A DNA stretch of 64,000 bases. Origin: RUG11783 sp964599695. Lineage in GTDB: Bacteria; Bacillota; Clostridia; Oscillospirales; Ruminococcaceae. This document shows, one piece after another, positions 51,653 to 59,836 of the stretch. Each line of letters opens with the position of its first letter. Position 1 is the first letter of the stretch. A program made the position numbers and the translations under genes. The stretch is from positions 62,001 through 126,000 of the forward strand of contig CAZRGP010000003.1 in assembly GCA_964599695.1 (NCBI GenBank), given 5' to 3'. The notes beneath the pieces were generated by a model that saw only the letters and a program-made list of their open reading frames with translations, was not told the DNA's origin and did not search any database.

Positions 51653-53365
51653 ATGAGTAAACAATACGCAGTCAGAGATGCAGTCCGCGGTATCCTCAGC
51701 AGTACCGATCGATTCGATCCCGCCCAGGTCACGGAAACGATTCCCCTGTCAGGAGGAATGGAACTGCTGGTATGCGGCGATTCAGCTGATGATGAGATCC
51801 GTTCCCTGAAGGCACAGCTCCACGAAGCCAACGCGGCCAATGTCGCGAAGGAAACGTTCCTCAGCAATATGTCCCATGACATACGCACGCCGATGAATGC
51901 CATCATGGGAATGACGACCCTTGCGAAGAAACACATCGATGAGAAGAGCCGGGTCATCGACGCTCTGGATAAGATCGATACCGCCAGTTCCCACCTCCTG
52001 AGTCTGATCAACGACGTGCTGGACATGTCCCGCATCAACTCCGGAAAGATGACCATCAGCGCGGACCTGTTCTCCCTCAGCGATCTTCTTCATGAGATCC
52101 TGGTCATCGTCCGTCCCCAGATGGAAGAGAAAAAGCACACCTTCCGCTTCACGGCAGGCAATGTGGAGAAGGAATACCTGTACGGTGACCCTCTCCGCCT
52201 TCGCCAGGTGCTCGTCAATATCCTCAACAACTCGGTCAAATATACCGAAGAGGGCGGCCTCATTTCGCTGAACGTCTATGAAGAGAAAAACGAAGATCAG
52301 GTCGATCTCATCTTCGAATGTGAAGACAACGGGATCGGCATGACAGAGGAGTTCCTTGAAAGGATCTTTGAACCCTTCGAGCGCGTGAACACGACCACTA
52401 TCTCACGGATCGAAGGCACCGGCCTCGGCATGAGCATCGTCAAGAAGACGGTGGAGGCCATGAACGGCTCCATAAACATCAAGAGCAAACCCGGAGAAGG
52501 AACGTTCATTACTCTGCGTATCCCCTTCAATTATGAAGACCACAGGATCGAAGCGGACGAAATCACAGGAAAACAAGTCCTCTTCATCGAGGGTGAAGAG
52601 GAAGCGGTGAACCTGGTGAGCCGCTATCTCGCTGAGATAGGCGTCACCTGCAACTCAGCCGCCACAGCATCCGAAGCAATGTCCTTTATCACCGATGCGG
52701 AATTCCGCAGCAAAAAGATCGATATGGTCATAATCGGACAGCAGCTGGGAAAAGACGACTCCGCTTTCGGCATCGCCTCCTACCTGCACCGCTCTTACCC
52801 GAATCTTGTCCTCATCCTGTGCAGCGACGCGAACTGGGATGAGATCGAATATCAGGCATCCCGCAACGGGATCCACTATTTCATTCCGCGTCCTGTCTTC
52901 CGCAAATCCCTCATCGAAGGCCTCTCCGCCGCTGTTCGTGGAAATCTGGCTGCGGACGGCGATTCCTCCCTCTATCCGGATCTGACCGGGAAGAAGCTTC
53001 TCCTTGTAGAAGACAATCTGATCAACCGCGAGATCGCGAAGGAACTGCTATCAGTGACCAACGCGGAGGTCGATACCGCGGAAAACGGCAAGGAAGCGGT
53101 GGATACATACCTGTCTTCCGCGCCGGGAGAATACAGTCTGATCCTCATGGATATCCAGATGCCGGTAATGGACGGATACCAGGCGGCAGATGCAATACGT
53201 TCCAGCGGCCGGAAAGATGCCGCATCCGTACCGATCTTCGCTATGACAGCCAACACCTTCGCGGAAGATATCGCCAGAGCCCACGATCATGGAATGAACG
53301 GACACCTGGCCAAACCCATCGACATCAACGCGCTCATGCAGACACTGCGGCAGATACGCCGGTAA
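51653..53365 (+). CDS. Soluble hybrid histidine kinase with a dead and an intact receiver
   Basis: 570 residues with no membrane segment. A short N-terminus and coiled coil (about 1-65) lead to the HisKA helix pair with phospho-acceptor H75 (SNMSHDIRTP). The ATPase domain follows (N-box near 193, DNGIGM at 225-230, GTGLGM at 255-260). A first receiver-like domain (about 305-430) lacks the phospho-aspartate (IIGQQLG in its place) and the lysine. A second receiver (about 447-570) is intact: E453-D454, D500 (LMDIQMP) and K554 (AKPID). The kinase lacks an obvious sensor domain. The gene 33 bases downstream encodes a degenerate HD-GYP-like protein, probably its partner. Confidence 0.88.
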   Translation: MSKQYAVRDAVRGILSSTDRFDPAQVTETIPLSGGMELLVCGDSADDEIRSLKAQLHEANAANVAKETFLSNMSHDIRTPMNAIMGMTTLAKKHIDEKSRVIDALDKIDTASSHLLSLINDVLDMSRINSGKMTISADLFSLSDLLHEILVIVRPQMEEKKHTFRFTAGNVEKEYLYGDPLRLRQVLVNILNNSVKYTEEGGLISLNVYEEKNEDQVDLIFECEDNGIGMTEEFLERIFEPFERVNTTTISRIEGTGLGMSIVKKTVEAMNGSINIKSKPGEGTFITLRIPFNYEDHRIEADEITGKQVLFIEGEEEAVNLVSRYLAEIGVTCNSAATASEAMSFITDAEFRSKKIDMVIIGQQLGKDDSAFGIASYLHRSYPNLVLILCSDANWDEIEYQASRNGIHYFIPRPVFRKSLIEGLSAAVRGNLAADGDSSLYPDLTGKKLLLVEDNLINREIAKELLSVTNAEVDTAENGKEAVDTYLSSAPGEYSLILMDIQMPVMDGYQAADAIRSSGRKDAASVPIFAMTANTFAEDIARAHDHGMNGHLAKPIDINALMQTLRQIRR

Positions 53366-53398
53366 CTGCCGGATCACGAAAAGAAAGGAGGAGCCGAT

Positions 53399-55201
53399 AT
53401 GCAGCCTTATCAGGAAAAGTATATTCAAAACGCGAAAGAGATCAGCGAAGTGATCAGCTTTTACCGCGGGATCGGCTCCGATTTCGATTCCTGGTACAGT
53501 GAAAGAACGAGGGCAGTCTCCAGGATTGCCGAACTGAAAAAAGAGAACCTTGTTCTGCTCAACGACCATCTGTTCCCTGCTCTGGACGACCTTTTCAGCG
53601 CCACTGAGGAAGACATCGAGGAACTGGAGCAGTTCGCGGGCGCTCTCCTCGACTGGAAGACTAATCTGGACTGTGGCGTATACCTCGCCATTCATGAGGC
53701 CCTTCTCGCCATGTACCGGACAGCCAAGAACCGGTACGGCGTGATCAAGGAACTGTATCTTGTGGGTATGGGACAGTACTATCAGCGCAGGATGGTGGAA
53801 GGCATCGAATCGGATTACGCACGTGAGCTCATGTTCCAGAACGAACTCTCCTTTACCGAGGCCGCATCTTACCTTCGCTTCTACGACGAGATCAATGACT
53901 CCGCCACACGCGGATATATCGTTCGTTCCCAGGCGAACATCGCTCTCTGCACCAAGGAGTACAAGAAGCGTATCAATGCCACCAGCACCGCCATGCAGAT
54001 CATACAGGATGAGCATTACCGCTCCCTCGCCCCGGATCTCCCCTGGGACCGCTTTCTCCTCGCCGCCCATCAGCAGATGAGCTCCAACCGCTCTGAGCTG
54101 TCCAGAAAGGGACTGACCCAGGAGGAACTCGCGCTGGTCCTGGATTCCTGTTACGAGGTATTCAAACCTCAGCTGAATGCGGAGAATCCAAGTATCCGCT
54201 GGCTGTGGCCCTACTATGAGATGGAATACAACTGCGGCTATGTGGACCTCGCTACCACCATGGAGCGCCTCGAAGAACTGATCGAGATCTCTCCGGAGGA
54301 TCAGTACGATCAGTCCGGACTGTACGGAAATGTGCAGCTGCCGATCTATTACGGACGTCTCATCCAGAAGAACCCGCAGCTTCAGTCCGAAGAGCGCTAT
54401 ATCCGCTTTCTGGACAAGGCGTACCGGAAGATGGAACGCACCATGCTCTCCTTCCCTTCGGACAAAAAAGATGACTTCACCGTCTACCTGCTCACCCTGG
54501 TCCTGTCCGACTACTATGAGCTGGAGGGCGTGACAAACTATCGCCGCTTCACCTCAAGATTGCTGGAACAGTTTGCCGGGGATCTGTATATCTTCAGCCG
54601 CAGAGTCGGAAAACTGATGCGTACGATATGCGATGCGATCCTCGATGAGGAACCCGGATTCTTCAGCGATCTTCCCTACTACGGCTCTATCTCTGATGAA
54701 AAAACGCGGCGCTCCGAGATCCTTGATTACGCCGAGAACTGCGGTATCTACCATCGGTTCGGTCTCCTCAAGATGAACATCACCCGCCCGATGGAATCGC
54801 GGCAGCTGTTCGCCGACGAAGACCGGATCTACATGCTCTATCCGATTTCCGGACACGATGATCTTGCCGCCCGTACCTCCACAAGGGAGTTCGCCGATAT
54901 CGCCCTGGGACATCGGAGATGGTACAACGGCAACCAAGGTTTCCCGGATAACTACCACCGTCTCGCATCCGAATACCGGCAGATGACCGATATCTGTTCT
55001 CTCGCTTCCTACCTTGCAGAACAGCAGGGATCCGATCCGGAGAGCGTGATCCGCGACCTGCTGATCCACGATGATGGACGTTTCTCACCGATGATCCTTT
55101 CCTATCTCACAGATGACTCCCTCATCAGGAAACTCTCCTCTGTCTTGGCGGAAGACACCAAACCCTATTTCCGCAGGATCTACGATGAGCTGGAGATCTG
55201 A
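53399..55201 (+). CDS. Unknown protein with degenerate HD-GYP-like C-terminal domain
   Basis: 600 residues. The first 380 are alpha-helical with no motif I recognise. From about 385 the order of HD-GYP blocks can be followed: IFSRRVGKL (399-406), YHRFGLLKM (451-459) where HDIGK would be, MLYPISG (479-485) for HPxxG, and GHRRWYNGNQGFP (504-516) for HHExxDGxGYP. Most metal and c-di-GMP residues are changed, so it is probably a pseudo-enzyme or binding protein. This reading is mine from motif spacing; no search was run. It is 33 bases downstream of the hybrid kinase, AAAGGAGG ahead, and closes with a terminator. Confidence 0.65.
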   Translation: MQPYQEKYIQNAKEISEVISFYRGIGSDFDSWYSERTRAVSRIAELKKENLVLLNDHLFPALDDLFSATEEDIEELEQFAGALLDWKTNLDCGVYLAIHEALLAMYRTAKNRYGVIKELYLVGMGQYYQRRMVEGIESDYARELMFQNELSFTEAASYLRFYDEINDSATRGYIVRSQANIALCTKEYKKRINATSTAMQIIQDEHYRSLAPDLPWDRFLLAAHQQMSSNRSELSRKGLTQEELALVLDSCYEVFKPQLNAENPSIRWLWPYYEMEYNCGYVDLATTMERLEELIEISPEDQYDQSGLYGNVQLPIYYGRLIQKNPQLQSEERYIRFLDKAYRKMERTMLSFPSDKKDDFTVYLLTLVLSDYYELEGVTNYRRFTSRLLEQFAGDLYIFSRRVGKLMRTICDAILDEEPGFFSDLPYYGSISDEKTRRSEILDYAENCGIYHRFGLLKMNITRPMESRQLFADEDRIYMLYPISGHDDLAARTSTREFADIALGHRRWYNGNQGFPDNYHRLASEYRQMTDICSLASYLAEQQGSDPESVIRDLLIHDDGRFSPMILSYLTDDSLIRKLSSVLAEDTKPYFRRIYDELEI

Positions 55202-55218
55202 CCCCAAACATACCTCTC

Positions 55219-55247
55219 AAAGGCCGGAATATCCCGGCCTTTTTTAT
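55219..55247 (+). terminator. Terminator after the HD-GYP-like gene
   Basis: AGGCCGG pairs with CCGGCCT and is followed by TTTTTT. Confidence 0.85.
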
Positions 55248-55340
55248 TTATTGGTTTTTTGATTACCATAGGGTAACTATTTTCTCAAAAAACATGTAAA
55301 AATATGAAAAAAAGGTCTTTTCTTCGCTTTTAAGTGCTAT

Positions 55341-55373
55341 TATAATGAAATTATTCATTACGTTATATAACGT
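55341..55373 (+). promoter_or_regulatory. Promoter -10 and palindromic operator of the UTRA regulator
   Basis: TATAAT (55341-55346) is followed by the perfect 14-base palindrome ACGTTATATAACGT (55360-55373) just past the expected start point. It is a likely operator for autorepression. A second partial inverted repeat (AATGAA...TTCATT) overlaps the start. Confidence 0.55.
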
Positions 55374-55433
55374 TACTACACTTATTGAATGCGATAGTAC
55401 GAGTGTTTGTATGGCTTTCTCAGGAGGAAAAAG

Positions 55434-56192
55434 ATGCCAATACAATTTGATCCTATGATCCTACAGGAAGATTCGAATGTCCCGAAATATAAACTGATCT
55501 CACGCATCATTATGGAGAACATCCGAACAGGCAGTCTCAAGCCTGGCGACCAGCTCCCCCCCGAACCGGATCTCATTGAGATGTTCGGAGTAAGCAGAAT
55601 TACAGTCCGCGCCGCTGTATCCGATCTTGTAAAAAAAGAAATCGTTTCCCGGAAACAGGGTCTGGGAACGTTTATCCGCGAATCTCAGCAGTCCATCCGC
55701 ATCACGGAACTGGACGAATTCACGAAGAGCTGTGAACTGGCAGGTTATTCCTCACGTTCGGAGGTCATCTCTCTCGGTATGAGAACCGTTCCCGAAGACG
55801 TATATGAGTTCCTGAGAGTGCGCAACACAGACAGTGTCCTTACACTTCTTCGTCTGCGCTATGTGAATGATCAGCCCTGCATGCTGGAATACACCTATTT
55901 CTCACCGAAATATATGACGGTGCAGGTATACAAAGAAGATCTGCCTTCCTCACTGTATGAACTCTTCCACAACCGCTTCCATATCGACACGATCGAAGGA
56001 AGAAGATACTGTGAAGCTACGTTCCCGAACAAGGATGAACAGAAATACCTGAAGCTGAATGATGAGACACCTGTGGTGCGTCTCCTTGATCTTCAGTTTG
56101 ACTCCAACGGAATGCCCCTGTTCTGTTCCCGAGTCACCTATGACTCCAGTGTTTTTCAGTGGGGATTCATTTTCTCCACGAAACTATCATAA
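55434..56192 (+). CDS. GntR-family regulator, HutC/UTRA type
   Basis: 252 residues. The winged helix occupies residues 14-85 (YKLISRIIMENIRTGSLKPG, FGVSRITVRAAVSDLVKKEI). The UTRA effector domain follows, with the typical LTLLRLRYVNDQPCMLEYTYF. UTRA proteins bind sugars, phosphosugars or similar. No transporter or enzyme gene adjoins it, so the target is open. ATG 55434 has GGAGG 6 bases ahead, and the TTG nine codons earlier is less likely. Confidence 0.9.
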   Translation: MPIQFDPMILQEDSNVPKYKLISRIIMENIRTGSLKPGDQLPPEPDLIEMFGVSRITVRAAVSDLVKKEIVSRKQGLGTFIRESQQSIRITELDEFTKSCELAGYSSRSEVISLGMRTVPEDVYEFLRVRNTDSVLTLLRLRYVNDQPCMLEYTYFSPKYMTVQVYKEDLPSSLYELFHNRFHIDTIEGRRYCEATFPNKDEQKYLKLNDETPVVRLLDLQFDSNGMPLFCSRVTYDSSVFQWGFIFSTKLS

Positions 56193-56208
56193 GAGAATCT
56201 TCGTACAG

Positions 56209-56260
56209 CAAAGAACTGTTCCCGATCCGGCATAGCCGGGTTCCGGAACAGTTCTTTGTA
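56209..56260 (+). terminator. Long hairpin after the UTRA regulator
   Basis: A 14-base perfect stem CAAAGAACTGTTCC/GGAACAGTTCTTTG with an inner CCGGC/GCCGG helix. The tail is TATAAG rather than a T-run, so it may be a terminator or an RNA-stabilising structure. Confidence 0.55.
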
Positions 56261-56312
56261 TAAGCGCGCACATTGATGTACGTCACTTTTCCGGTCTTTC
56301 CGGCAATTCCAG

Positions 56313-56342
56313 ATACCATACCTCATCCGGGCATGGTATGAT
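56313..56342 (+). promoter_or_regulatory. Inverted repeat and -10 ahead of the TPR pair
   Basis: ATACCAT (56313-56319) and ATGGTAT (56333-56339) form an inverted repeat, and TATGAT (56337-56342), about 30 bases ahead of the first TPR gene, overlaps its second arm. Confidence 0.4.
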
Positions 56343-56372
56343 GAATGTACATGCGCGGAAAGGAGCTTTCAA

Positions 56373-57398
56373 TTGAAGCAGGGACAGAAACAAAACAACA
56401 ACCGCTCAGAACTTATACGACTCATCGCGGAAAAGAAGATGATCGCGGATGAATACGGCAAGTACTCTCCCGAGATGCTGGATGTGCAGAAAAGATATCT
56501 GGAGACGATCCGGGAACAGACTCCCGATGCCGCGGAATTCGCTCTGAAAGACCTGAGGGAAATATACGAACACCTGGAGGGTCCTGATTCCAGAAACGCA
56601 CTGGAGACCGGCGTTGCACTTGCCAGGACCTATTTTGAAGCAGGCGATTACATCAGCGCCAGGGAAGTCATCGAAGAGGTCTACGGGCTGTACAGAGAGA
56701 CCTACGGTCCCAACGACCGCGGAAGTCTGGAAGCAATGGAATGGTACGTCACCATCCTGTTCGAGATGGAACTGGATGATGAGGCGCTGGCTCTTGATGA
56801 AGCATTCCTCTCGCTGGTATCCCAGTCCTACGGGCCTGCTTCTTTCGAATCCTTCCGTGCAAGAAGGAACCACGGAGACCTGTTGTGCGCCTCCGGAAAA
56901 TGGGAAAAAGCAAGGGATGTATACCTCTCTCTGGAGCATGCCCAGCAGGCTGTCGGTTTCGCTGATGACATGCTTCAGCTGGATCTGTTCCAGTGTGCTA
57001 CGGAACTGAAACTCTATTCCGAACAGAGATCTTCCATGGCGAAGCATCTGGATAACCTCCGTGCTCTTGGGGCCGAGGACATCGATCTTGCGAACGCCTA
57101 TTCCCGGTTCCTGGACGGATTCTATGCCGCCGGGCAGTATGATTCTGCTCTCGAATGCGGAAAAGCCCTTATCCCCCTCCTGCAGAACACCGGAAAAGAA
57201 GGAAAGCGTTCCCTCGCTTCGGTCCTTCAGACCACCGCGCTCATATGCTGCAAGATCGGCGATTACCGCTCCGCTATCAAGTATTCCGAGAGATCCCTGG
57301 AAATAGCGAAAAAAGTATACAAATACGACTACGCTCAACTGGCTGAATACCAGAGCGCCTACGACATGGTCCGAGACGCTGCGAAAGGGTCAAAATAA
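56373..57398 (+). CDS. Tetratricopeptide-repeat protein
   Basis: 341 residues in helix-turn-helix repeats, for example ARTYFEAGDYISAREVIEEV, LDGFYAAGQYDSALECGKAL and KIGDYRSAIKYSERSLEIA, like kinesin-light-chain or SNAP-type TPRs. It is cytoplasmic. The role is unknown; TPR proteins usually bind partner proteins. The start is TTG at 56373, fixed by GGAAAGGAG 7 bases upstream; no ATG fits. The stop overlaps the next start by one base. Confidence 0.8.
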   Translation: MKQGQKQNNNRSELIRLIAEKKMIADEYGKYSPEMLDVQKRYLETIREQTPDAAEFALKDLREIYEHLEGPDSRNALETGVALARTYFEAGDYISAREVIEEVYGLYRETYGPNDRGSLEAMEWYVTILFEMELDDEALALDEAFLSLVSQSYGPASFESFRARRNHGDLLCASGKWEKARDVYLSLEHAQQAVGFADDMLQLDLFQCATELKLYSEQRSSMAKHLDNLRALGAEDIDLANAYSRFLDGFYAAGQYDSALECGKALIPLLQNTGKEGKRSLASVLQTTALICCKIGDYRSAIKYSERSLEIAKKVYKYDYAQLAEYQSAYDMVRDAAKGSK

Positions 57399-58189
57399 TG
57401 GCAAAGCCGACATTGATCCGCATCCCGACGGATGAGAGGCTGCGGTCCCTCCTGGTACAGCTTCAAAAAAATGATGAGCTTTTCGGGAAAACATCCGAGA
57501 GTTCCCTGGACATCCTTTTCTCCCTGGAAGCTTATTACGAAGAGATTGGGAGCGAAACGGAGGTCCTGAAGACCTGCCGGAAGATCCTCACCCGCAACGA
57601 AGCGCGGCCGGTGCCGGATGACGCTGTCTCCTGTGAATTCCTCGTTCGGGAATCCTATGCTCTGATGGCGCTGGAGCAGTACGGTGAGGCGGAAAAGTCC
57701 GCACGAAAGGCTCTTCCTCTCACCCGCATGATCGCCGGACCGGACAGTTATCCCTATTATCTAAACAACCGCATTCTGGTGGACGCCATGGAACGAAACG
57801 GAAAGCCCATGTCCGCCATGCACCGCGGAAAATCCCTTCTGCGGCTGGCGTCTTCTGTCCTGGAAGAAGGGAACCCCGAACACACTCAGGTCTTCCTCGA
57901 TCAGGCCAGACGTTTCATCCGGGCAGGAAAACAGGATGACGCTCTGCGAACGCTCGAACGGATCGACGGTGACGGCATTAGTGAAAAAGAGATGAGGATA
58001 CATTATCTCATGCTGAAACTGATCGTGCTCGGCGCTCTGGAGCGATACGGGGATGTCCTGCAGACAGGGAGAAAGATCCTCCCGCTGCTCGATCCGAAAA
58101 AGAATGAAGCCCAGTGTGAGTATGTCAATCAATGTATGAACAGTGCCGGCCTTATGCTGACCTTTTCCGATAAAGAACCGGAATCCTAA
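57398..58189 (+). CDS. Second tetratricopeptide-repeat protein
   Basis: 263 residues, alpha-helical with TPR-like repeats (ESYALMALEQYGEAEKSARKALP, FIRAGKQDDALRTLERIDGD, ALERYGDVLQTGRKILPLLD). Function unknown. Its ATG overlaps the stop of the first TPR gene (TAATG), so the pair is coupled and probably works together, but the two are not close copies. A terminator lies 110 bases downstream. Confidence 0.75.
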   Translation: MAKPTLIRIPTDERLRSLLVQLQKNDELFGKTSESSLDILFSLEAYYEEIGSETEVLKTCRKILTRNEARPVPDDAVSCEFLVRESYALMALEQYGEAEKSARKALPLTRMIAGPDSYPYYLNNRILVDAMERNGKPMSAMHRGKSLLRLASSVLEEGNPEHTQVFLDQARRFIRAGKQDDALRTLERIDGDGISEKEMRIHYLMLKLIVLGALERYGDVLQTGRKILPLLDPKKNEAQCEYVNQCMNSAGLMLTFSDKEPES

Positions 58190-58298
58190 ACTTGCGGTTT
58201 GTTTTTGTTGACCGTCTTCTGGCGTTATGATATGTTTTGAAAGGAAAATCGGGCTTATTCTGGCCCGTCCTACAACAAAATATCTGTAAAAGAACAAG

Positions 58299-58340
58299 CA
58301 AAAGTTCCTGAACCTCACGGCTCAGGGACTTTTGCTTTTC
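58299..58340. terminator. Bidirectional terminator between the TPR pair and the ATPase
   Basis: CAAAAGTTCCTGA pairs with TCAGGGACTTTTG (one mismatch), followed by CTTTTCC on the plus strand and TTGTTCTTTT on the minus strand. Confidence 0.75.
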
Positions 58341-58348
58341 CTGTATTT

Positions 58349-59071
58349 TCAGTCTTCAGAAAGGAGGTTTTTAAGATACCTCTCCCGGTCATTAAGGAAG
58401 CCTTTCATGATCCGGTAACTGTCCGTCTCCTCATACGTTATCGGATGGACGCTGCCTCCGTCAAAGGAAAGGATCTGCGCATCCGGTATTCCCAGCAGAA
58501 TGGGTGAATGGGTGGCGATGATGAACTGGGCACCAGCCTTCACCGTCCTGCAGATCTCGTACAGCATGGTCATCTGACGGACTGGGGAAAGCGCCTCATC
58601 CGGCTCATCCAGGAGGAACAGTCCGTCCCCGCTCAGGCTTTCCTGCATGAGCTTGAGAAAACTCTCCCCATGGGACATGTCGTGATATCCCATTGTCCCG
58701 CGTGGGCTGAGTTTTCCATATTCCTCCTCCGCCGTGGCCACATTAAAGAAGGAATCTGCCCGAAAGAAATAGCCCCACTGCTCCCTGCGTATCCCGCGCA
58801 CGAGCCGGATCGCGTCATTCAGCTCAGAGTAGTTATCCCTGGTGGAGAACAGATAGTTCTTGGTACCGCCTTCAGGGTTGAATCCGGCTGCCGCCGCGAT
58901 CGCTTCCAGAAGGGTGGACTTCCCCGTGCCGTTCTCTCCGCAGAAGATCGTCACAGGAGAAACGAATTCCAGATCTTCCAAGCCGTAAAGTGCTGGAATT
59001 CTTCGGAGGTAACTCCCCCTTGATATTCCCGACCAGTCGATCCGGATCCCCCTGATGTAATTGGCATTCAC
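58349..59071 (-). CDS. AAA-family (ABC-like) ATPase, stand-alone
   Basis: About 240 residues with Walker A (GENGTGKST, near residue 45), a signature-like stretch (YHDMSHGESFLKLM) and Walker B (LFLLDEPDEALSP), plus the later histidine in IIATHSPILL. Proteins of this small group are stand-alone ATPases related to the RecF/SMC-like set; the role is unknown. I start at GTG 59071 because GGAGG is 7 bases ahead; the open frame extends 56 codons further without a good start site. Confidence 0.8.
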   Translation of the reverse strand: MNANYIRGIRIDWSGISRGSYLRRIPALYGLEDLEFVSPVTIFCGENGTGKSTLLEAIAAAAGFNPEGGTKNYLFSTRDNYSELNDAIRLVRGIRREQWGYFFRADSFFNVATAEEEYGKLSPRGTMGYHDMSHGESFLKLMQESLSGDGLFLLDEPDEALSPVRQMTMLYEICRTVKAGAQFIIATHSPILLGIPDAQILSFDGGSVHPITYEETDSYRIMKGFLNDRERYLKNLLSED

Positions 59072-59290
59072 CCTTCGCCCTCCCCCATGTGTCCTTAAGT
59101 CTGATGCTACAATACAGCACGACGTCATGAAAAGGCAAGCCCTTCCATTCGGAAACAAAGTGGCAGTTCTTCTTTTTTGGCCGCCACGGGCGTGACCTGT
59201 TCCGGTGATATTTTGATTATTTCCTGCTGTTATCTTCATCTCCCGAATTTAGTTAAAATTATTACCATATCACGTATAAGAATCGCATTT

Positions 59291-59323
59291 AAAAAGGACC
59301 TGCATCCTACAAGATGCAGGTCC
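59291..59323 (-). terminator. Terminator of the small unknown gene
   Basis: On the minus strand GGACCTGCATC pairs with GATGCAGGTCC and is followed by TTTTT. Confidence 0.8.
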
Positions 59324-59362
59324 GGTACTGACTGATTAAGCTAAAAGGGTCAAATCTCAGCG

Positions 59363-59689
59363 TCATTTTTTCTTGTTCGCGTTTTGTTTCTTGCGAATCT
59401 CATCATTGAAAGCCTTGAACGCACCTTTGCTGTAGGCGTCATCCAGCATCCCGGCCAGTTCCAGCGCTGTCTCTTCAGTGAGATTCTTGTCTCCGAGAAT
59501 GTGACGGAATTTCATGACAAGAACGTAGTTGCGGATCGTCTCTACCGATTCTCTGTTTGTGATCATGGCGCGCACATAACTGCTGGAATGCGCGAATTTG
59601 ATCAGATCCTTGTTCAGGAGGTCATAGGACAGTTTGCCGCTTTTGTCGGTGTAGTACGCTTCCAAAGCGGAATAATACTTCTCGTTCAT
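59363..59689 (-). CDS. Small soluble protein of unknown function
   Basis: 108 residues, beginning MNEKYYSALEAYYTDK and ending in a Lys/Asn-rich tail KKQNANKKK. It is helical and has no motif I recognise. ATG 59689 has AAAGGAGAG 4 bases ahead, which decides it over the upstream in-frame ATGs. Confidence 0.7.
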   Translation of the reverse strand: MNEKYYSALEAYYTDKSGKLSYDLLNKDLIKFAHSSSYVRAMITNRESVETIRNYVLVMKFRHILGDKNLTEETALELAGMLDDAYSKGAFKAFNDEIRKKQNANKKK

Positions 59690-59787
59690 GGTTCTCTCCT
59701 TTCTTCGTAAAGGATAATGATGTCGCATACAGATTATTTCCCATTCATTATACATATTGTATATCGTTTAGGAAAGAAAAAATCGCA

Positions 59788-59824
59788 AAGAACAGGGCCT
59801 GCATCTCGTGATGCAGACCCCCTG
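59788..59824 (-). terminator. Terminator of the aldo/keto reductase gene
   Basis: On the minus strand CAGGGGGTCTGCATC pairs with GATGCAGGCCCTG. The downstream T-run is split, so it is of moderate strength. Its core (GCATC/GATGC) resembles the hairpin at 59296. Confidence 0.65.
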
Positions 59825-59836
59825 TTACACTATGGA

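Noticed and set aside
59291..59824. Two similar hairpins (59296 and 59793) as a dispersed repeat family
   Set aside because: They share only a short GCATC/GATGC core and both fit as terminators; two copies are too few to call a repeat.
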